A DNA stretch of 64,000 nt from contig NZ_LJHS01000026.1 in NCBI RefSeq assembly GCF_001296045.1, positions 62,001 through 126,000 on the forward strand, written 5' to 3'. The translations under genes and the position numbers were made by a program. The DNA comes from Rhizobium sp. AAP43 (GTDB lineage: Bacteria; Pseudomonadota; Alphaproteobacteria; Rhizobiales; Rhizobiaceae). Positions 44,713 to 56,015 of the stretch are shown piece after piece (position 1 is the stretch's first letter; the number at the start of each line of letters is the position of its first letter). Under the pieces are notes generated by a model. The model ran no database searches. It saw only the letters and a program-made list of their open reading frames with translations, and was not told the origin of the DNA.

Positions 44713-46035
44713 TCAGGCGGTCAGCTTATTGATCGCAGCTTCAATCGTCAGCGTCTCGCGGGCACCCGTCTTGCGGTCCTTGAGCTCGACTTCGCCGGCA
44801 GCGACAGCACGTGGGCCGGCAATCACCTGAACCGGAACACCGATCAGGTCGGCTGTTGCGAACTTGGTGCCGGCGCGATCGTCGGTGTCATCATAGAGAA
44901 CGTCTTTGCCGGCGTTCTGCAAGGCTGCGTAGAGGCGCTCGCAGGTGCTGTCGCAGGCCTGATCACCCGCCTTCATGTTGATCACGACCGCATCAAATGG
45001 CGCGACGGACGCCGGCCAGATGATACCGTTCTCGTCATGTGAGGCCTCGATGATGGCCGGAACGAGGCGTGTCGGTCCGATCCCGTAGGAGCCCATATGG
45101 ACCAGGTGTTCCTTGCCGTCCGGACCTTGCACCTTGGCACCCATCGGCTCGGAATATTTTGTGCCGAAATAGAAGATGTGACCGACTTCGATCCCGCGGG
45201 CAGACAGACGTTCGCCTTCGCCGATCGAATCGAATGCGGCCGCGTCGTGCATTTCGGATGTGGCCGCATAGACCGAGGTCCATTTATCGAAGGTCGCCTG
45301 CAGGCCCTCGACACTGTCGAAATCGGTATCAACCGCCGGAATGTCAAAATCAACGAAGCTCTTGTGGCAGAAAACTTCGGATTCGCCGGTATCGGCGAGA
45401 ATGATGAATTCGTGGCTGTGATTGCCACCAATCGGGCCGGTATCGGCGCGCATCGGGATAGCGCGCAGGCCGAGGCGATCGAAGGTGCGCAGGTAAGCGA
45501 CGAACATCTTGTTGTAGGAATGGATCGCGTCGGCCTGGGTCAGGTCGAACGAATAAGCATCCTTCATCAGGAACTCGCGCGAGCGCATCGTGCCGAAGCG
45601 CGGACGGATCTCGTCACGGAACTTCAGCTGGATGTGATAGAGATTGAGCGGCAGGCTCTTGTAGGATTTCACCGAGGAACGGAAGATGTCAGTGATCATC
45701 TCCTCATTGGTCGGACCGTAGAGCATCGGCCGGTCCTGCCGGTCGCGAATCCGCAGCATTTCCTTGCCGTAATCCTCGTAGCGACCGCTTTCCTGCCAGA
45801 GCTCAGCCGACTGCAACGTCGGCATGGAGAGCTCGATGGCGCCAGCGCGGTTCTGCTCTTCCCGGATGATCGCGTTCACCTTGTCGAGCACGCGCTTGCC
45901 GAGCGGCAGCCAGGAATAGATGCCCTGGCTCTGCTGGCGGATCATGCCCGTGCGCAGCATCAGGCGGTGAGAAACGATTTCAGCTTCCTTCGGGTTTTCC
46001 TTCAGGATCGGCATGAAGAAGCGCGACAGACGCAT
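44713..46035 (-). CDS. proS: prolyl-tRNA synthetase (short alphaproteobacterial type)
   Basis: Class II synthetase that charges tRNA(Pro). The 440-residue protein is about 130 residues shorter than the E. coli enzyme; the INS editing domain between motifs 2 and 3 is absent, as in other alphaproteobacteria. Motif 2-like [21 protein letters not shown] is at about 139-159 and motif 3 [13 protein letters not shown] around 332-344, followed by the anticodon-binding domain. It leads a proS-lolC-lolD operon. An intergenic region with an sRNA candidate lies upstream. Confidence 0.97.
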   Translation of the reverse strand: MRLSRFFMPILKENPKEAEIVSHRLMLRTGMIRQQSQGIYSWLPLGKRVLDKVNAIIREEQNRAGAIELSMPTLQSAELWQESGRYEDYGKEMLRIRDRQDRPMLYGPTNEEMITDIFRSSVKSYKSLPLNLYHIQLKFRDEIRPRFGTMRSREFLMKDAYSFDLTQADAIHSYNKMFVAYLRTFDRLGLRAIPMRADTGPIGGNHSHEFIILADTGESEVFCHKSFVDFDIPAVDTDFDSVEGLQATFDKWTSVYAATSEMHDAAAFDSIGEGERLSARGIEVGHIFYFGTKYSEPMGAKVQGPDGKEHLVHMGSYGIGPTRLVPAIIEASHDENGIIWPASVAPFDAVVINMKAGDQACDSTCERLYAALQNAGKDVLYDDTDDRAGTKFATADLIGVPVQVIAGPRAVAAGEVELKDRKTGARETLTIEAAINKLTA

Positions 46036-46306
46036 AAAGACTTCCAGACGGTTTTGGATGCCGCAACCAGGCGGAATCAGCGATTGAAACGGGTTAACAG
46101 AAAGCGTTCATAGCCGTTCGGGTCGCAGAAGAAAACCCGCAAGCGGATCAAGCGATCGTCACCCACAGAAGCGCAGCGCAAGGGTGCGCCGCCGGCGCTT
46201 AGACATGTATCAACGCGTTGGAGACGTCGTTTTGATGACTTTCTTGCGACAAATTTTCCATCAACACTTTTTTCGTCCAAGTGTAACAAATCTGCATGAT
46301 TGGGTA
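46036..46306. other. upstream region of proS
   Basis: 271 bases with no supported gene. It should hold the minus-strand promoter of proS, which I could not assign. A 78-codon frame on the minus strand shows no domain and no ribosome-binding site and is not accepted. The plus-strand sRNA promoter begins at its right end. Confidence 0.4.
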
Positions 46307-46335
46307 GTGACAACGGTAAATGTTTGGGCTAGGTT
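46307..46335 (+). promoter_or_regulatory. predicted promoter of the alpha-r9-like sRNA
   Basis: GTGACA (46307-46312), a 17-base spacer and TAGGTT (46330-46335), with a predicted start near 46342. The distance to the terminator gives a transcript of about 147 bases. Confidence 0.5.
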
Positions 46336-46341
46336 CAGCCC

Positions 46342-46488
46342 ATAAAACAGGCAGGAAGAACAAATTCTTGTCATACTCGCGGTCAAGTCTTGGGAGGATC
46401 AGATCTTTGGCGCGCCTCGTCGCAGCCCCTTAAGTGGTGAAGGATCACGCGAATATTAGAACAAGGTCTCGCGACCTTGTTTTTTTTT
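46342..46488 (+). ncRNA. sRNA candidate, alpha-r9 (Smr9C) family
   Basis: Plus-strand transcript with no protein frame, ended by a strong intrinsic terminator. From memory, S. meliloti Smr9C (alpha-r9 family, 149 bases) lies between a DUF1467-type gene and proS; here the flanking genes are the same and the predicted length is about 147 bases. No further structure is claimed. The 5' end is taken from the predicted promoter. An alternative is an antisense or leader RNA, but no plus-strand gene follows. Confidence 0.62.
46460..46488 (+). terminator. intrinsic terminator of the alpha-r9-like sRNA
   Basis: AACAAGGTC / GACCTTGTT, a perfect 9-bp stem with a TCGC loop, followed by a run of T to 46488. 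Since no plus-strand protein gene precedes it, it points to an sRNA. Confidence 0.88.
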
Positions 46489-46549
46489 GCCCTGTTGACG
46501 GGCAAGTTCGTCAAAAGAATTCGGCGGGCACTGCCCGCCGCCTCCGTAC

Positions 46550-46819
46550 TTATTTAATAGCGGGAATGATGACCGGCAGGTCTTTCATGCTGAAGCCGAA
46601 AACGGCCTCCCCCGCGATCCATGCACCGTAGATCAGAGCCGATACGAACGTGGTCAGCAAGAAAATGCGGCCACCGCGAAAACGACTGGGAGCGCTTGCG
46701 ACTGTCCCAGGTGTCACGCTCTGGTCTTCCGCCTGAGTTCTGAGGCCGATCGGCAGGACCGCAAAAAGCGTCAGCCACCAGATGACGAAATATACTGCAA
46801 AGGCGGAGATAATCGCCAT
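46550..46819 (-). CDS. DUF1467 family membrane protein
   Basis: An 89-residue protein of unknown function, typical of alphaproteobacteria. It has two membrane segments (about 4-26 and 53-75) with the family features YFVIWWLTLFAVLPIGLRTQ and, between the segments, a soluble stretch with SRFRGG before the second helix. The ATG at 46819 has an AAGGAG ribosome-binding site. It follows the epimerase gene on the same strand after 151 bases. Confidence 0.87.
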   Translation of the reverse strand: MAIISAFAVYFVIWWLTLFAVLPIGLRTQAEDQSVTPGTVASAPSRFRGGRIFLLTTFVSALIYGAWIAGEAVFGFSMKDLPVIIPAIK

Positions 46820-46970
46820 CTTCAACTCCTTATGCCGATCCATGCCGATCCCATCGGGCGATCCGGCGCAGCTCTTCTATAATACCGCGATGCTCGAAGC
46901 TCAAAGACCAAAGCGTCGCATGGCAGGAACCGGCTTGCCCACGCGACAAATTCTGGCAATGAGTGACTAA

Positions 46971-47375
46971 TCAGACCTGCTCAAGCTCGATCAGAGTGCC
47001 GAAGAAATCCTTGGGATGCAGAAACAGCACGGGCTTGCCATGCGCGCCGATCTTCGGCTCGCCGGAGCCGAGCACACGGGCACCAGACCGTACCAGGTCC
47101 TCGCGCGCTGCGACGATATCGGCGACCTCATAGCAGATATGATGCATTCCCCCGGCTGGGTTCTTGGCCAGGAAGGCAGCAATCGGGGAATCGGAACCGA
47201 GCGGCTCGAGAAGCTCGACCTTGGTGTTTTCAAGCTCGACGAAAACCACTGTCACGCCATGCTCCGGCAGAGCTTCTGCCTGCGAAACACGCGCGCCAAG
47301 CGTGTCGCGATAGGATGTTGTGGCTGCAGCAAGATCCGGAACGGCAATGGCGATATGATTGACGCGACCAAGCAT
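46971..47375 (-). CDS. mce: methylmalonyl-CoA epimerase
   Basis: Interconverts (R)- and (S)-methylmalonyl-CoA in propionyl-CoA breakdown to succinyl-CoA. The 134-residue VOC-fold protein has MLGRVNHIAIAVPDL with the first metal histidine (H8), the VELENTKVELLEPLG segment, MHHICYEVADI with the second histidine pair, and the closing FFGTLIELEQV glutamate. ATG 47375 is chosen over 47378 because GAGGAGG is five bases before it. The methylmalonyl-CoA mutase genes are not in this window. It lies 109 bases after the RNase J gene on the same strand. Confidence 0.93.
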   Translation of the reverse strand: MLGRVNHIAIAVPDLAAATTSYRDTLGARVSQAEALPEHGVTVVFVELENTKVELLEPLGSDSPIAAFLAKNPAGGMHHICYEVADIVAAREDLVRSGARVLGSGEPKIGAHGKPVLFLHPKDFFGTLIELEQV

Positions 47376-47484
47376 CATGTCCTCCTCAGGTGAGAGCAGC
47401 GAGTGCGACCAAGGGTGCCAGACTGGCATCTGCGCGCCGCATCGTGCGCGCAGCACCTTAGTCTCGGCCCGCCTTATCAGTCCC

Positions 47485-49152
47485 TCAGACTTTGGTCAGG
47501 AACACCGTCACGATCGGCTTCTTGCCCCAGGCCTCGTTGGCGGCGGAGCGGACCGAGCGGCGGATGGATTCGCGAACCGTTTCCAGTTCCTTCCGCCGGC
47601 TGCGCGGAATGCTTTCCACGGCGCCAAGCACCGCATCATAGAGCGTGTCTTCCATCAATTCGCCTTCATGGTCCAGTTCCGGAAGACCAAAGGCAACCAC
47701 ATCCGGGTCTCCGATGAAATCGAAGCGGCTGTCGAGGAGAACGCTGACGGCGACATGGCCGACATAGGACAGCTTCTTGCGGTCCGAGATCCCCATCTCA
47801 TCCATCGAGCCGACCAAGCGGCCGTCCTTGTACACCCGGCCGAAGGGTGCTTCATCGATGACTTCCGCAGGGCCGGGGGCCAGACGCAGGACATCGCCGT
47901 TGCGTACACGCGGCACCTGACCGATACCCGCCTGAAGGCCGAGTTCGCGCTGCGCAACCAGGTGCGCGGCTTCGCCATGGACTGGCACCAGGATCTGCGG
48001 ACGCGTCCACTCATACATCTTCAGCAACTCGTTGCGGCGCGGATGGCCGGACACATGCACGAGGGCATCGCTGTCCGTCACGATATGCACGCCCTGCTCA
48101 ATCAAGCCATTCTTGATGTCGAGGATCGCCTTCTCGTTGCCCGGAATAGCGCGCGAGGAAAAGACGACGGTATCGCCGGCGGCAAGCGCCACATTGCGCA
48201 TTTCGTCGCGCGAGAGCTTGGCGAGCGCGGCACGAGGCTCGCCTTGGCTGCCCGTGAGAATGACGACGACTTTGTCACGCGGGATATAGCCATACTCATC
48301 CTCGGCGATGAAGGGCTGGATGCCTTCCATGATGCCGATATCATAAGCCACTGCCGTTACACGCTTCAGCGAACTGCCAAGCAGCAACACTTCGCGACCG
48401 GCGGCTTCCGCCGCCTGGGCGATCGAGCGGATGCGACCGACATTCGACGAGAAAGTGGTGATCGCAACACGACCTTCCGCAGCCTCGATGATCTTGCGCA
48501 GACCTTCAGAGACCTCCTCTTCAGACGGAGAAACACCGTCACGCATGGCATTGGTCGAGTCGCAGAGAAGGGCCAAAACGCCCTCGTCGCCGACGGCGCG
48601 GAAACGGGCCTCATCGGTCATCGGCCCAAGTGACGGATTATGGTCGATCTTCCAGTCACCGGTATGGACGACATTGCCGAGCGGCGTGCGGATGACCAGC
48701 GACATCGGTTCCGGGATCGAGTGGTTAACCCCAATCGCTTCAATTTCGAAAGGACCGACATTGATCCGGTCGCCCTGCTTGAAAGGCGTTATCGGGATTT
48801 CCGCGCGAGACCCTTCATAGGCGCGCTTGGCCTCCAGCATGCCGGCAGTAAAGCCGGATGCATAGACTGGCACGTTGAGCCCCGGCCAGAGATCGTTCAA
48901 TGCGCCGTAGTGATCCTCATGCGCATGGGTGATGATGATGCCTTTGAGGTTCTTCTTCTGCGCCTTGATAAAACGGATATCGGGAAGCACGAGATCGACG
49001 CCCGGCAGGTCGGGACCGGCAAAGGTCACGCCGCAATCGACCATGATCCACTGGCGGTTTGACGGCGGACCGTAACCGTACAGTGCGAGGTTCATGCCGA
49101 TTTCGCCCACGCCGCCCAGTGGCAGGAAAACCAGTTCGTCGTTCTTGGTCAT
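47485..49152 (-). CDS. rnj: ribonuclease J
   Basis: Metallo-beta-lactamase/beta-CASP ribonuclease with endonuclease and 5' exonuclease activity; in S. meliloti it matures rRNA and other transcripts. The 555-residue protein has the metal motif HAHEDHYG starting at 76, HTGDWKIDHNP, CDSTNAM, the beta-CASP GSQGEPRAAL and ending motif VHVSGHPRRNEL. The start at 49152 removes an unlikely upstream extension. It begins 20 bases after birA, so it may be the last gene of the nuo-birA-rnj run. Confidence 0.95.
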   Translation of the reverse strand: MTKNDELVFLPLGGVGEIGMNLALYGYGPPSNRQWIMVDCGVTFAGPDLPGVDLVLPDIRFIKAQKKNLKGIIITHAHEDHYGALNDLWPGLNVPVYASGFTAGMLEAKRAYEGSRAEIPITPFKQGDRINVGPFEIEAIGVNHSIPEPMSLVIRTPLGNVVHTGDWKIDHNPSLGPMTDEARFRAVGDEGVLALLCDSTNAMRDGVSPSEEEVSEGLRKIIEAAEGRVAITTFSSNVGRIRSIAQAAEAAGREVLLLGSSLKRVTAVAYDIGIMEGIQPFIAEDEYGYIPRDKVVVILTGSQGEPRAALAKLSRDEMRNVALAAGDTVVFSSRAIPGNEKAILDIKNGLIEQGVHIVTDSDALVHVSGHPRRNELLKMYEWTRPQILVPVHGEAAHLVAQRELGLQAGIGQVPRVRNGDVLRLAPGPAEVIDEAPFGRVYKDGRLVGSMDEMGISDRKKLSYVGHVAVSVLLDSRFDFIGDPDVVAFGLPELDHEGELMEDTLYDAVLGAVESIPRSRRKELETVRESIRRSVRSAANEAWGKKPIVTVFLTKV

Positions 49153-49171
49153 TCTTCTTTCCGTTCCAGTC

Positions 49172-49939
49172 CTACCCGAAAAACACATCACCGGCGGCAA
49201 CCGACAGAATTCCATCCGCGCCGCGGTCGAGCAATAAAAGTCCCTTATCATCGATTCCGGAAAAGATACCGGAAATCGAGCGATCCGGCAGGTTCACCGT
49301 AATTTTCTCACCCATACCACAAGCGACACTGCGCCAGCGCCGAACGATCTCGGCGATCCCCCGGCCCTGATCCCATACGCTTAGAATTTCCGCCATCTCG
49401 ACATAGAGATGGGCGAAAAGTTCCTGCGGTCCGATCGATACGCCCTGATCTGCGAGCGAGGTGACGGGATAGAGCGCGAGATCCGGCCTCTCGCGAATAT
49501 TGATGCCAATACCAATCACGAGCGCCAGCTTGCCGTCCAGCAAACGCTCGGCCTCGAGAAGAATGCCGGAGGTTTTGCGGCGACCGATCATCACATCGTT
49601 CGGCCACTTGATATCAACCGGTTCGCCGCCTGGCGGCATGACTTTGGCAATCGCGGCTCGCACGGCCAGCGCCACGGCGAGAGGCAAGGAAGCGAGTTGT
49701 TCCTGCGTCGACGGATCAATCAGAAGAAGGGAGGAATAAAGGTTTCCGCGCTCGGAAACCCATTCGCGACCGCGCCGCCCGCGGCCGCCGGACTGGCGCT
49801 CGGCCGTGATCCAGAGAAAACCAGCTTCGCCCGCGCGAGCGCGGGCGAATGCTTCCGTATTGGTGGACGAGACTTCGTCGAGGGCCTCGTGCCGGAAATC
49901 GTCAATCGATATCCGGCGCGTGTGCGAAAGGCTGGTCAA
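49172..49939 (-). CDS. birA: biotin--[acetyl-CoA-carboxylase] ligase
   Basis: Attaches biotin to AccB and other biotin proteins. The 255-residue protein has the ligase core only: [14 protein letters not shown], the biotinyl-AMP loop [19 protein letters not shown] (near 51-69) and WPNDVMI, then the C-terminal SH3-like domain. It lacks the N-terminal HTH of E. coli BirA, so it should not regulate transcription itself. The start codon is TTG, overlapping the nuoN stop codon (TTGA), so it probably sits in the nuo operon. accB and accC are at 2.4-4.2 kb. Confidence 0.95.
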   Translation of the reverse strand: MTSLSHTRRISIDDFRHEALDEVSSTNTEAFARARAGEAGFLWITAERQSGGRGRRGREWVSERGNLYSSLLLIDPSTQEQLASLPLAVALAVRAAIAKVMPPGGEPVDIKWPNDVMIGRRKTSGILLEAERLLDGKLALVIGIGINIRERPDLALYPVTSLADQGVSIGPQELFAHLYVEMAEILSVWDQGRGIAEIVRRWRSVACGMGEKITVNLPDRSISGIFSGIDDKGLLLLDRGADGILSVAAGDVFFG

Positions 49940-51381
49940 TTAAACAGCGTCTTTGCAGCCGCTTCTGCGGCTGTGCCAAGCGGGCCGCCGAAGAAGATGT
50001 AGCCGAGGACGAAGAGACCCGACAGGCCAAAGACAAGGCGCAGCTCAATCGCCGTGCGGGCAAACTCGCCCTTCGGTTCGTCGAACCACATGACCTTTAC
50101 CACCCGCAGGTAATAGAAGGCACCGATAACCGACGCGACGACGCCGATGATGGCGAGCGCGTAGAGCTTGGCCTCGACGGCTGCGACAAAGACGAAGTAC
50201 TTGGCGAAGAAGCCTGCGAGTGGCGGGATACCTGCCAGCGAGAACATCAGTGCCGTGAGGACAAACGCCATGAACGGGCGCGTCGTCGAGAGGCCAGCGA
50301 GATCGTCGATGTTCTCGACATTGCCGCCTTCCTTGCGACGCATCGCCATGATGCAAGCGAAGGAGCCGAGCGTCATGATCAGATAGATCATCATGTACAG
50401 AAGGACGCCCGAGATGCCGGTTTCGCTGCCCGAGGCAAGACCGACCAAGGCGTAACCCATGTGACCTATGGAGGAATAGGCCATCAGGCGCTTGATGTTG
50501 CGCTGACCGATCGCGGCCACTGAGCCGAGAACCATGGAAGCGATCGAGATGAACACGATGATCTGCTGCCATTCGGCAAAGATCGGCATGAAGGCGTCGA
50601 TCACAACACGGACCATGATCGCCATGGCGCCAATCTTGGGAGCCGCAGCCAGGAAGGCAGTCACCGGGGTGGGAGCACCTTCGTAGACGTCCGGCGTCCA
50701 CATGTGGAACGGAACGGCCGAGATCTTGAATGCAAGACCGGCGAGGACGAAGACCAGACCGAAGATCAGGCCAAGCGAAGGTTCGCCCTGCGAGAGAACA
50801 GCGGAGATCTGCTCGAAGCCGGTATTGCCGGTGAAGCCGTAGACCAACGACATGCCGTAGAGCAGCATGCCGGACGACAGCGCACCGAGCACGAAATACT
50901 TCAGACCCGCTTCCGTCGAGCGCAGGCTATCACGGTTGATCGCTGCGACAACGTAAAGCGCCAGCGACTGAAGTTCCAGCGACATGTACAGCGTGATCAG
51001 GTTGTTGGCGGAGATCATCAGCATGATGCCGAGTGTCGCCAGAACCAGCAGCACCGGGAATTCGAACTTGTCGAGATGGTCGAAACGAGCATGGCCAACG
51101 GCCATGATCATCGCCACGACCGAGCCAGTCAGGGCCAGGATCTTCATGAAGCGCGAATAGCCGTCGGCGATATAGGCGCCGTTGAAGGCTTGGCCCTCGC
51201 CGCCCGAAAAGACGAGCCAGGCGCCCGCGAAGATCAAAAGCGCCACGGCAAGGCCGGTGACGAGGTTGGTCGAGCGGTTGCCGGAAAAGACGCCGATCAT
51301 GAGCAGCACCATGGCGCCCACGGCCAGGATCAGTTCCGGCGTGACCAGATGCAGACTAGTGATGAGAGTTTCAGCGGTCAT
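49936..51381 (-). CDS. nuoN: NADH-quinone oxidoreductase subunit N
   Basis: Antiporter-like proton-pumping subunit in the membrane arm of complex I. The 481-residue protein is almost entirely hydrophobic with about 14 membrane segments. Family landmarks: [67 protein letters not shown] and [20 protein letters not shown] 51381 is preferred to the TTG 51387. It lies between nuoM and birA and overlaps the birA start. Confidence 0.97.
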   Translation of the reverse strand: MTAETLITSLHLVTPELILAVGAMVLLMIGVFSGNRSTNLVTGLAVALLIFAGAWLVFSGGEGQAFNGAYIADGYSRFMKILALTGSVVAMIMAVGHARFDHLDKFEFPVLLVLATLGIMLMISANNLITLYMSLELQSLALYVVAAINRDSLRSTEAGLKYFVLGALSSGMLLYGMSLVYGFTGNTGFEQISAVLSQGEPSLGLIFGLVFVLAGLAFKISAVPFHMWTPDVYEGAPTPVTAFLAAAPKIGAMAIMVRVVIDAFMPIFAEWQQIIVFISIASMVLGSVAAIGQRNIKRLMAYSSIGHMGYALVGLASGSETGISGVLLYMMIYLIMTLGSFACIMAMRRKEGGNVENIDDLAGLSTTRPFMAFVLTALMFSLAGIPPLAGFFAKYFVFVAAVEAKLYALAIIGVVASVIGAFYYLRVVKVMWFDEPKGEFARTAIELRLVFGLSGLFVLGYIFFGGPLGTAAEAAAKTLFN

Positions 51382-51399
51382 GTCCAAAGGATCCTGTCG

Positions 51400-52911
51400 T
51401 CAGTTCGCAATCAGCGCCAGAGACTGGGCTGCCTGCAAGGCTGCGGTGTAGTTGTTCACCAGATGGTCGACGGACGCAGCCGTGGCATCAAGGATCGGAG
51501 CCGGGTAGACGCCGAAGAAGATGGTGAGAGCGACCAGCGGGTAGAGCACGAGCTTTTCGCGTGCAGAGAGATCGAGCAAGGCCTTCAGGCTGTCCTTTTC
51601 GAGCGCACCGAAGACGACGCGGCGATAGAGCCAAAGGGCATAGGCTGCCGACAGGATCACACCCGTTGCGGCGATGAGCGCGACCCAGGTGTTGACGCGG
51701 AACACGCCGATCAGTGTCAGGAACTCGCCAATGAAGCCAGACGTGCCGGGAAGACCGACATTGGCCATGGTGAAGATCATGAACGCGACCGCATATTTCG
51801 GCATGTTATTGACCAGACCGCCATAGGCCGCAATCTCGCGGGTATGCAGACGGTCGTAGATCACACCGACGCAAAGGAACAGCGCGCCGGACACGAAGCC
51901 GTGGCTGATCATCTGGAAGATCGCGCCCTGAACACCCTGCTGGTTGGCAGCGAAGATGCCCATGGTCACGTAGCCCATATGAGCAACCGAGGAATAGGCG
52001 ATCAGCTTCTTGATGTCTTCCTGCATCATCGCAACCAACGACGTGTAGACGATCGCGATCACGGAGAGCGCAAAGACCATCGGTGCGAAGAGGTCGGAGG
52101 CCAGCGGGAACATTGGCAGCGAGAAGCGCAGGAAGCCATAGCCACCGAGCTTCAGCATGATCCCGGCCAGAATGACTGAGCCCGCTGTCGGCGCCTGTAC
52201 GTGCGCATCCGGGAGCCAGGTATGCACTGGCCACATCGGCATCTTCACCGCAAAGGATGCGAAGAAGGCGAGCCACAGCCATGTCTGCATCGACGCCGGG
52301 AAATCATAGTCCAGAAGCTGTACGACATCGGTAGTACCGGCCTGCCAGTACATCGCCATAATGGCAAGAAGCATCAGGACGGAGCCGAGCAGCGTATAGA
52401 GGAAGAACTTGTAGGACGCGTAGACGCGGTCCTTGCCACCCCAAACGCCGATGATGATGAACATCGGAATGAGGCCCGCCTCGAAGAACACGTAGAAAAG
52501 CACGATATCGAGCGACACGAAGACGCCGATCATCAGTGTTTCGAGGACCAGGAAGGCGATCATGTATTCCTTCAGGCGCTTCTCCACCGAGGTCCAGCTC
52601 GCGAGAATGCAGAAGGGCATGAGAAGGGTCGTCAGAATGACGAACAGCATGGAAATGCCGTCGACACCGACGTGATAGGAAATTCCGGTGCCGAGCCAGC
52701 TGTGCTTCTCAACCATCTGGAAGCCGACATTGGAATTGTCGAAATTGATCCAGATGAAGAGCGAGACGACAAAGGTAAAGACCGTCGTCATCAGCGAGAC
52801 ATTCAGGATGTTGCGGCGGCCAAGAGAGGTGTCACCACGGGTCAGCAGGAGCAGAGCCACGCCGACCAGAGGAAGGAAGGTGACCGTCGAGAGAATGGGC
52901 CAATCGGTCAT
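51400..52911 (-). CDS. nuoM: NADH-quinone oxidoreductase subunit M
   Basis: Antiporter-like proton-pumping subunit of complex I. The 503-residue, multi-spanning protein has the M-type marks [65 protein letters not shown] and [17 protein letters not shown]. The start at 52911 overlaps the nuoL stop (TGATG), so translation is coupled. A long upstream extension that would otherwise read into nuoL is rejected. nuoN follows 18 bases later. Confidence 0.97.
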   Translation of the reverse strand: MTDWPILSTVTFLPLVGVALLLLTRGDTSLGRRNILNVSLMTTVFTFVVSLFIWINFDNSNVGFQMVEKHSWLGTGISYHVGVDGISMLFVILTTLLMPFCILASWTSVEKRLKEYMIAFLVLETLMIGVFVSLDIVLFYVFFEAGLIPMFIIIGVWGGKDRVYASYKFFLYTLLGSVLMLLAIMAMYWQAGTTDVVQLLDYDFPASMQTWLWLAFFASFAVKMPMWPVHTWLPDAHVQAPTAGSVILAGIMLKLGGYGFLRFSLPMFPLASDLFAPMVFALSVIAIVYTSLVAMMQEDIKKLIAYSSVAHMGYVTMGIFAANQQGVQGAIFQMISHGFVSGALFLCVGVIYDRLHTREIAAYGGLVNNMPKYAVAFMIFTMANVGLPGTSGFIGEFLTLIGVFRVNTWVALIAATGVILSAAYALWLYRRVVFGALEKDSLKALLDLSAREKLVLYPLVALTIFFGVYPAPILDATAASVDHLVNNYTAALQAAQSLALIAN

Positions 52912-54908
52912 CAGAGGGAGCTCCCGAGCATCATCCAGGTAACGAGGGCCGCAATGCCGATCAGCATCGCGAAGGCATAGTGATAGAGGTAACCCGACTG
53001 CAGGCGGACAACCTTCTGTGTCAGACCGCCCACGGCGGCGGCAACGCCATTCGGACCATAGGCGTCGATGACGGCGACGTCCGACTTCTTCCACAGGAAG
53101 CGGCCGAGGGCCTTGGACGAACGAACGAAGAGGAAGTCATAGAGCTCGTCGAAGTACCACTTGTTGAGCAGGAACTGGTAGAGCATCCACTGCTGCTCAG
53201 CCAGCTTCTTCGGCGCCGACGGGTTCTTGATGTACATGTACCAAGCCGTGACGAAACCGAGGAGCATTGCCACGAAGGGGCTGAGCGCAACCCAGGCCGG
53301 AACGTGATGGAACTCTTCGAGCAGCTCGTTCCCTGGCAGGGTGAACAGCGCGCCCTTCCAGAATTCTGCGTAGTGATGGCCGTAGAAATAGCCTTCAAAC
53401 ACAACACCGGCGAAGACTGCCCCAACAGCCAGCATGAAGAGCGGGATCAGCATGACCATCGGGGATTCATGAACGTGATGCATGACATCGGCGGAGGCAC
53501 GCGGCTTGCCGAAGAAGGTCAGGAACATCAGGCGCCAGGAATAGAAGCTCGTGAATAGAGCAGCGATTACAAGGAGCGTGAAGGCGAAACCTGAAACAGC
53601 CGAATGCGAGGCGAATGTCGCTTCGATGATCACGTCTTTTGAGAAGAAGCCGGCAAAGCCGACGGACGTGAACGGAATGCCGACGCCGGTAATGGCGAGC
53701 GTGCCGAGCAGCATCATGCGGAAGGTCCACTTGATGTGCGGGCGCAGGCCGCCCATGTAGCGCATGTCCTGTTCACCGTCGACCGCATGGATGACCGAGC
53801 CGGCGCAGAGGAACAGAAGCGCCTTGAAGAAGGCGTGTGTGAAGAGGTGGAAGACGGCCGCACCATAAGCACCGACGCCGAGCGCCACGAACATGTAGCC
53901 GAGCTGCGAGCAGGTCGAATAGGCGATGACGCGCTTGATGTCGTTCTGCACCAGACCGACGGTTGCCGCAAAGAAGGCGGTGATGGCACCGACAACCGTG
54001 ACCACCGTCAGGGCATCCGGCGACAGTTCAAAAATGGGCGACATGCGCGCGACGAGGAAGACGCCGGCGGTGACCATGGTCGCCGCATGGATAAGAGCGG
54101 AGACCGGGGTCGGGCCTTCCATGGCGTCCGGGAGCCAGGTGTGCAGCAGGAACTGCGCCGACTTACCCATGGCGCCCATGAACAGCAGCAGGCAGGCGCC
54201 GGTCAGCGCGTGGCTGCGGTCCAGCTGCATGCCGAAAAGGTTCAGAACCACTTCAGGTGCCGCAGAAGGATCGGCTGGCAGGTAGGACTGTGCAGACGCG
54301 AAGATCGTTTCGAAGTTGATCGAACCGAACATCACGAAGAGGGCGGAAATGCCGAGGATGAAGCCGAAGTCACCAACGCGGTTGACAATGAAGGCCTTCA
54401 TGGCAGCGGCAGACGCGGACGGCTTCTTGAACCAGAAACCGATCAGCAGGTAGGACGCAAGACCAACACCTTCCCAGCCGAAGAACATCTGCAGCAGATT
54501 GTCCGACGTGACGAGCATGAGCATCGCGAAGGTGAAGAGCGACAGATAGGCAAAGAAGCGCGGCCGATGCGGATCGTGATGCATGTAGCCGATCGAATAG
54601 AGATGGACGAGGGTCGAGACCGAATTGACGACGACCAGCATAACCGCTGTCAGCGTATCGATGCGCAGTGCCCATTCGACGTCGATGCCGCCGGATTGGA
54701 TCCAGCGCAGGACCGGGACCTTGATCATCTCATGCGCTTCATGCGCCATGGCGACCTGGAAGAAGACAATCCAGGAGAGGATCGCGACCACGACCATCAG
54801 ACCGGTTGTGACATATTCCGACGCCTTGGCGCCGATCTGGCGGCCGAACAGGCCAGCAATCAGGAAACCGATCAGCGGGAGAAAGACGATAGCTTTGTAG
54901 ATCAGCAT
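52911..54908 (-). CDS. nuoL: NADH-quinone oxidoreductase subunit L
   Basis: Largest antiporter-like subunit of complex I, with the long lateral helix that links the pumping modules. The 665-residue protein has about 16 membrane segments with the marks [42 protein letters not shown] and [19 protein letters not shown], and a C-terminal lateral-helix region. It starts seven bases after nuoK and its stop overlaps nuoM. Confidence 0.98.
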   Translation of the reverse strand: MLIYKAIVFLPLIGFLIAGLFGRQIGAKASEYVTTGLMVVVAILSWIVFFQVAMAHEAHEMIKVPVLRWIQSGGIDVEWALRIDTLTAVMLVVVNSVSTLVHLYSIGYMHHDPHRPRFFAYLSLFTFAMLMLVTSDNLLQMFFGWEGVGLASYLLIGFWFKKPSASAAAMKAFIVNRVGDFGFILGISALFVMFGSINFETIFASAQSYLPADPSAAPEVVLNLFGMQLDRSHALTGACLLLFMGAMGKSAQFLLHTWLPDAMEGPTPVSALIHAATMVTAGVFLVARMSPIFELSPDALTVVTVVGAITAFFAATVGLVQNDIKRVIAYSTCSQLGYMFVALGVGAYGAAVFHLFTHAFFKALLFLCAGSVIHAVDGEQDMRYMGGLRPHIKWTFRMMLLGTLAITGVGIPFTSVGFAGFFSKDVIIEATFASHSAVSGFAFTLLVIAALFTSFYSWRLMFLTFFGKPRASADVMHHVHESPMVMLIPLFMLAVGAVFAGVVFEGYFYGHHYAEFWKGALFTLPGNELLEEFHHVPAWVALSPFVAMLLGFVTAWYMYIKNPSAPKKLAEQQWMLYQFLLNKWYFDELYDFLFVRSSKALGRFLWKKSDVAVIDAYGPNGVAAAVGGLTQKVVRLQSGYLYHYAFAMLIGIAALVTWMMLGSSL

Positions 54909-54915
54909 AGCCGTA

Positions 54916-55224
54916 TCAGCCCTTCATCACGTTGACGTCTTCGACGGCGATGGAGCCGCGATTACGATAGAAGACCACCAGGATCGCGAGGCCGATTGCC
55001 GCTTCCGCCGCCGCCACTGTCAGGATGAACAGGGCAAAGACCTGGCCGACAAGGTCGCCGAGGAAGGTCGAGAAGGCGACCATGTTGATGTTCACGGCCA
55101 AAAGGATGAGCTCGATCGACATCAGAATGACGATGACGTTCTTGCGGTTCAGGAAGATGCCAAAAACACCCAGGGTGAAGAGCATGGCACTGACCGTCAG
55201 GTAGTGGGAAAGACCGATTTCCAT
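54916..55224 (-). CDS. nuoK: NADH-quinone oxidoreductase subunit K
   Basis: Small membrane subunit of complex I (102 residues) with three helices. The conserved glutamates expected for proton transfer are seen in [16 protein letters not shown] and [18 protein letters not shown]. The start gives the usual N-terminus [16 protein letters not shown]. It lies between nuoJ (29 bases) and nuoL (7 bases). Confidence 0.98.
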   Translation of the reverse strand: MEIGLSHYLTVSAMLFTLGVFGIFLNRKNVIVILMSIELILLAVNINMVAFSTFLGDLVGQVFALFILTVAAAEAAIGLAILVVFYRNRGSIAVEDVNVMKG

Positions 55225-55253
55225 AATATACGTTCCTTGACCTCGTGCTCGGC

Positions 55254-55868
55254 TCAGACGCCCTGGCCCGGCTTGACCTTGACCACCTTGACGGCAGTTT
55301 CCGGCGTGCGGGCGACCTGGGCGGAGATGTCCTGGCGCTTGATATTGGTGCGATGGCGCAACGTCAGCACGATCGCGCCAATCATGGCAACGAACAGGAC
55401 GAGGCCCGCGATCTGGAAGAAGAAGACGTAGTCCGTGTAGAGCACGTCACCGAGGGCCTGCGTGTTCTGACGCTCGGCAACCGCCGGGATCGGCTGGGTG
55501 ATCGCGTTCTTCGCTTCCGGGCTGATCGCGCTGCCGCCGATCACGACGATCAGCTCGACCGCAACGATCAGGCCGATCAATGCGCCGATCGGTGCATATT
55601 TCGCAGCCCCTGCGCGAAGCTCGGTGAAGTCGATGTCGAGCATCATCACGACGAAGAGGAAGAGAACCGCAACCGCGCCGACATAGACGACGAGAAGAAT
55701 CATCGCCAGGAATTCAGCACCCGTGAGGAGCAGAAGACCAGCCGCATTGATGAAGGTCAGAATGAGGAACAGGACCGAATGGACCGGGTTCCGAGCCGAT
55801 ATCACCATGAAGGCCGAAGCCACTGCGACAAAGGCGAAGAGATAGAAAAAGAGAGCCTGAAGACCCAT
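55254..55868 (-). CDS. nuoJ: NADH-quinone oxidoreductase subunit J
   Basis: Membrane-arm subunit of complex I, 204 residues, five helices. The family signature [22 protein letters not shown] and [28 protein letters not shown] is present. The C-terminal half is less conserved, with a soluble loop (about 115-140) that includes [19 protein letters not shown]. It is preceded by a 147-base gap with hairpins after nuoI, the longest break inside the operon. Confidence 0.97.
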   Translation of the reverse strand: MGLQALFFYLFAFVAVASAFMVISARNPVHSVLFLILTFINAAGLLLLTGAEFLAMILLVVYVGAVAVLFLFVVMMLDIDFTELRAGAAKYAPIGALIGLIVAVELIVVIGGSAISPEAKNAITQPIPAVAERQNTQALGDVLYTDYVFFFQIAGLVLFVAMIGAIVLTLRHRTNIKRQDISAQVARTPETAVKVVKVKPGQGV

Positions 55869-55922
55869 GTTGGTGCCTTTTCATCTTCCCCCGGACGAGG
55901 GCCCTGCCCCGTCGCCCGATAA

Positions 55923-55991
55923 GGCATGGCGGTATCCCCACCGACATGCCGTTTACGAATACAGATGCTGCGGCGAGGCATTACGCCTCGC
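55923..55991. repeat. two hairpins between nuoI and nuoJ
   Basis: First: GGCATG/CATGCC (55923-55950) with inner CGGT/ACCG. Second: GCGAGGC/GCCTCGC (55973-55991) with a 5-base loop. There is no T-run. They fill the longest gap in the nuo operon and may be a processing or mRNA-stability element. Confidence 0.6.
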
Positions 55992-56015
55992 TGAAGCGGA
56001 AACGATCCCGAGGGA

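Noticed and set aside
46077..46313. Minus-strand 78-codon frame upstream of proS
   Set aside because: No domain or ribosome-binding site; this region should hold the proS promoter.
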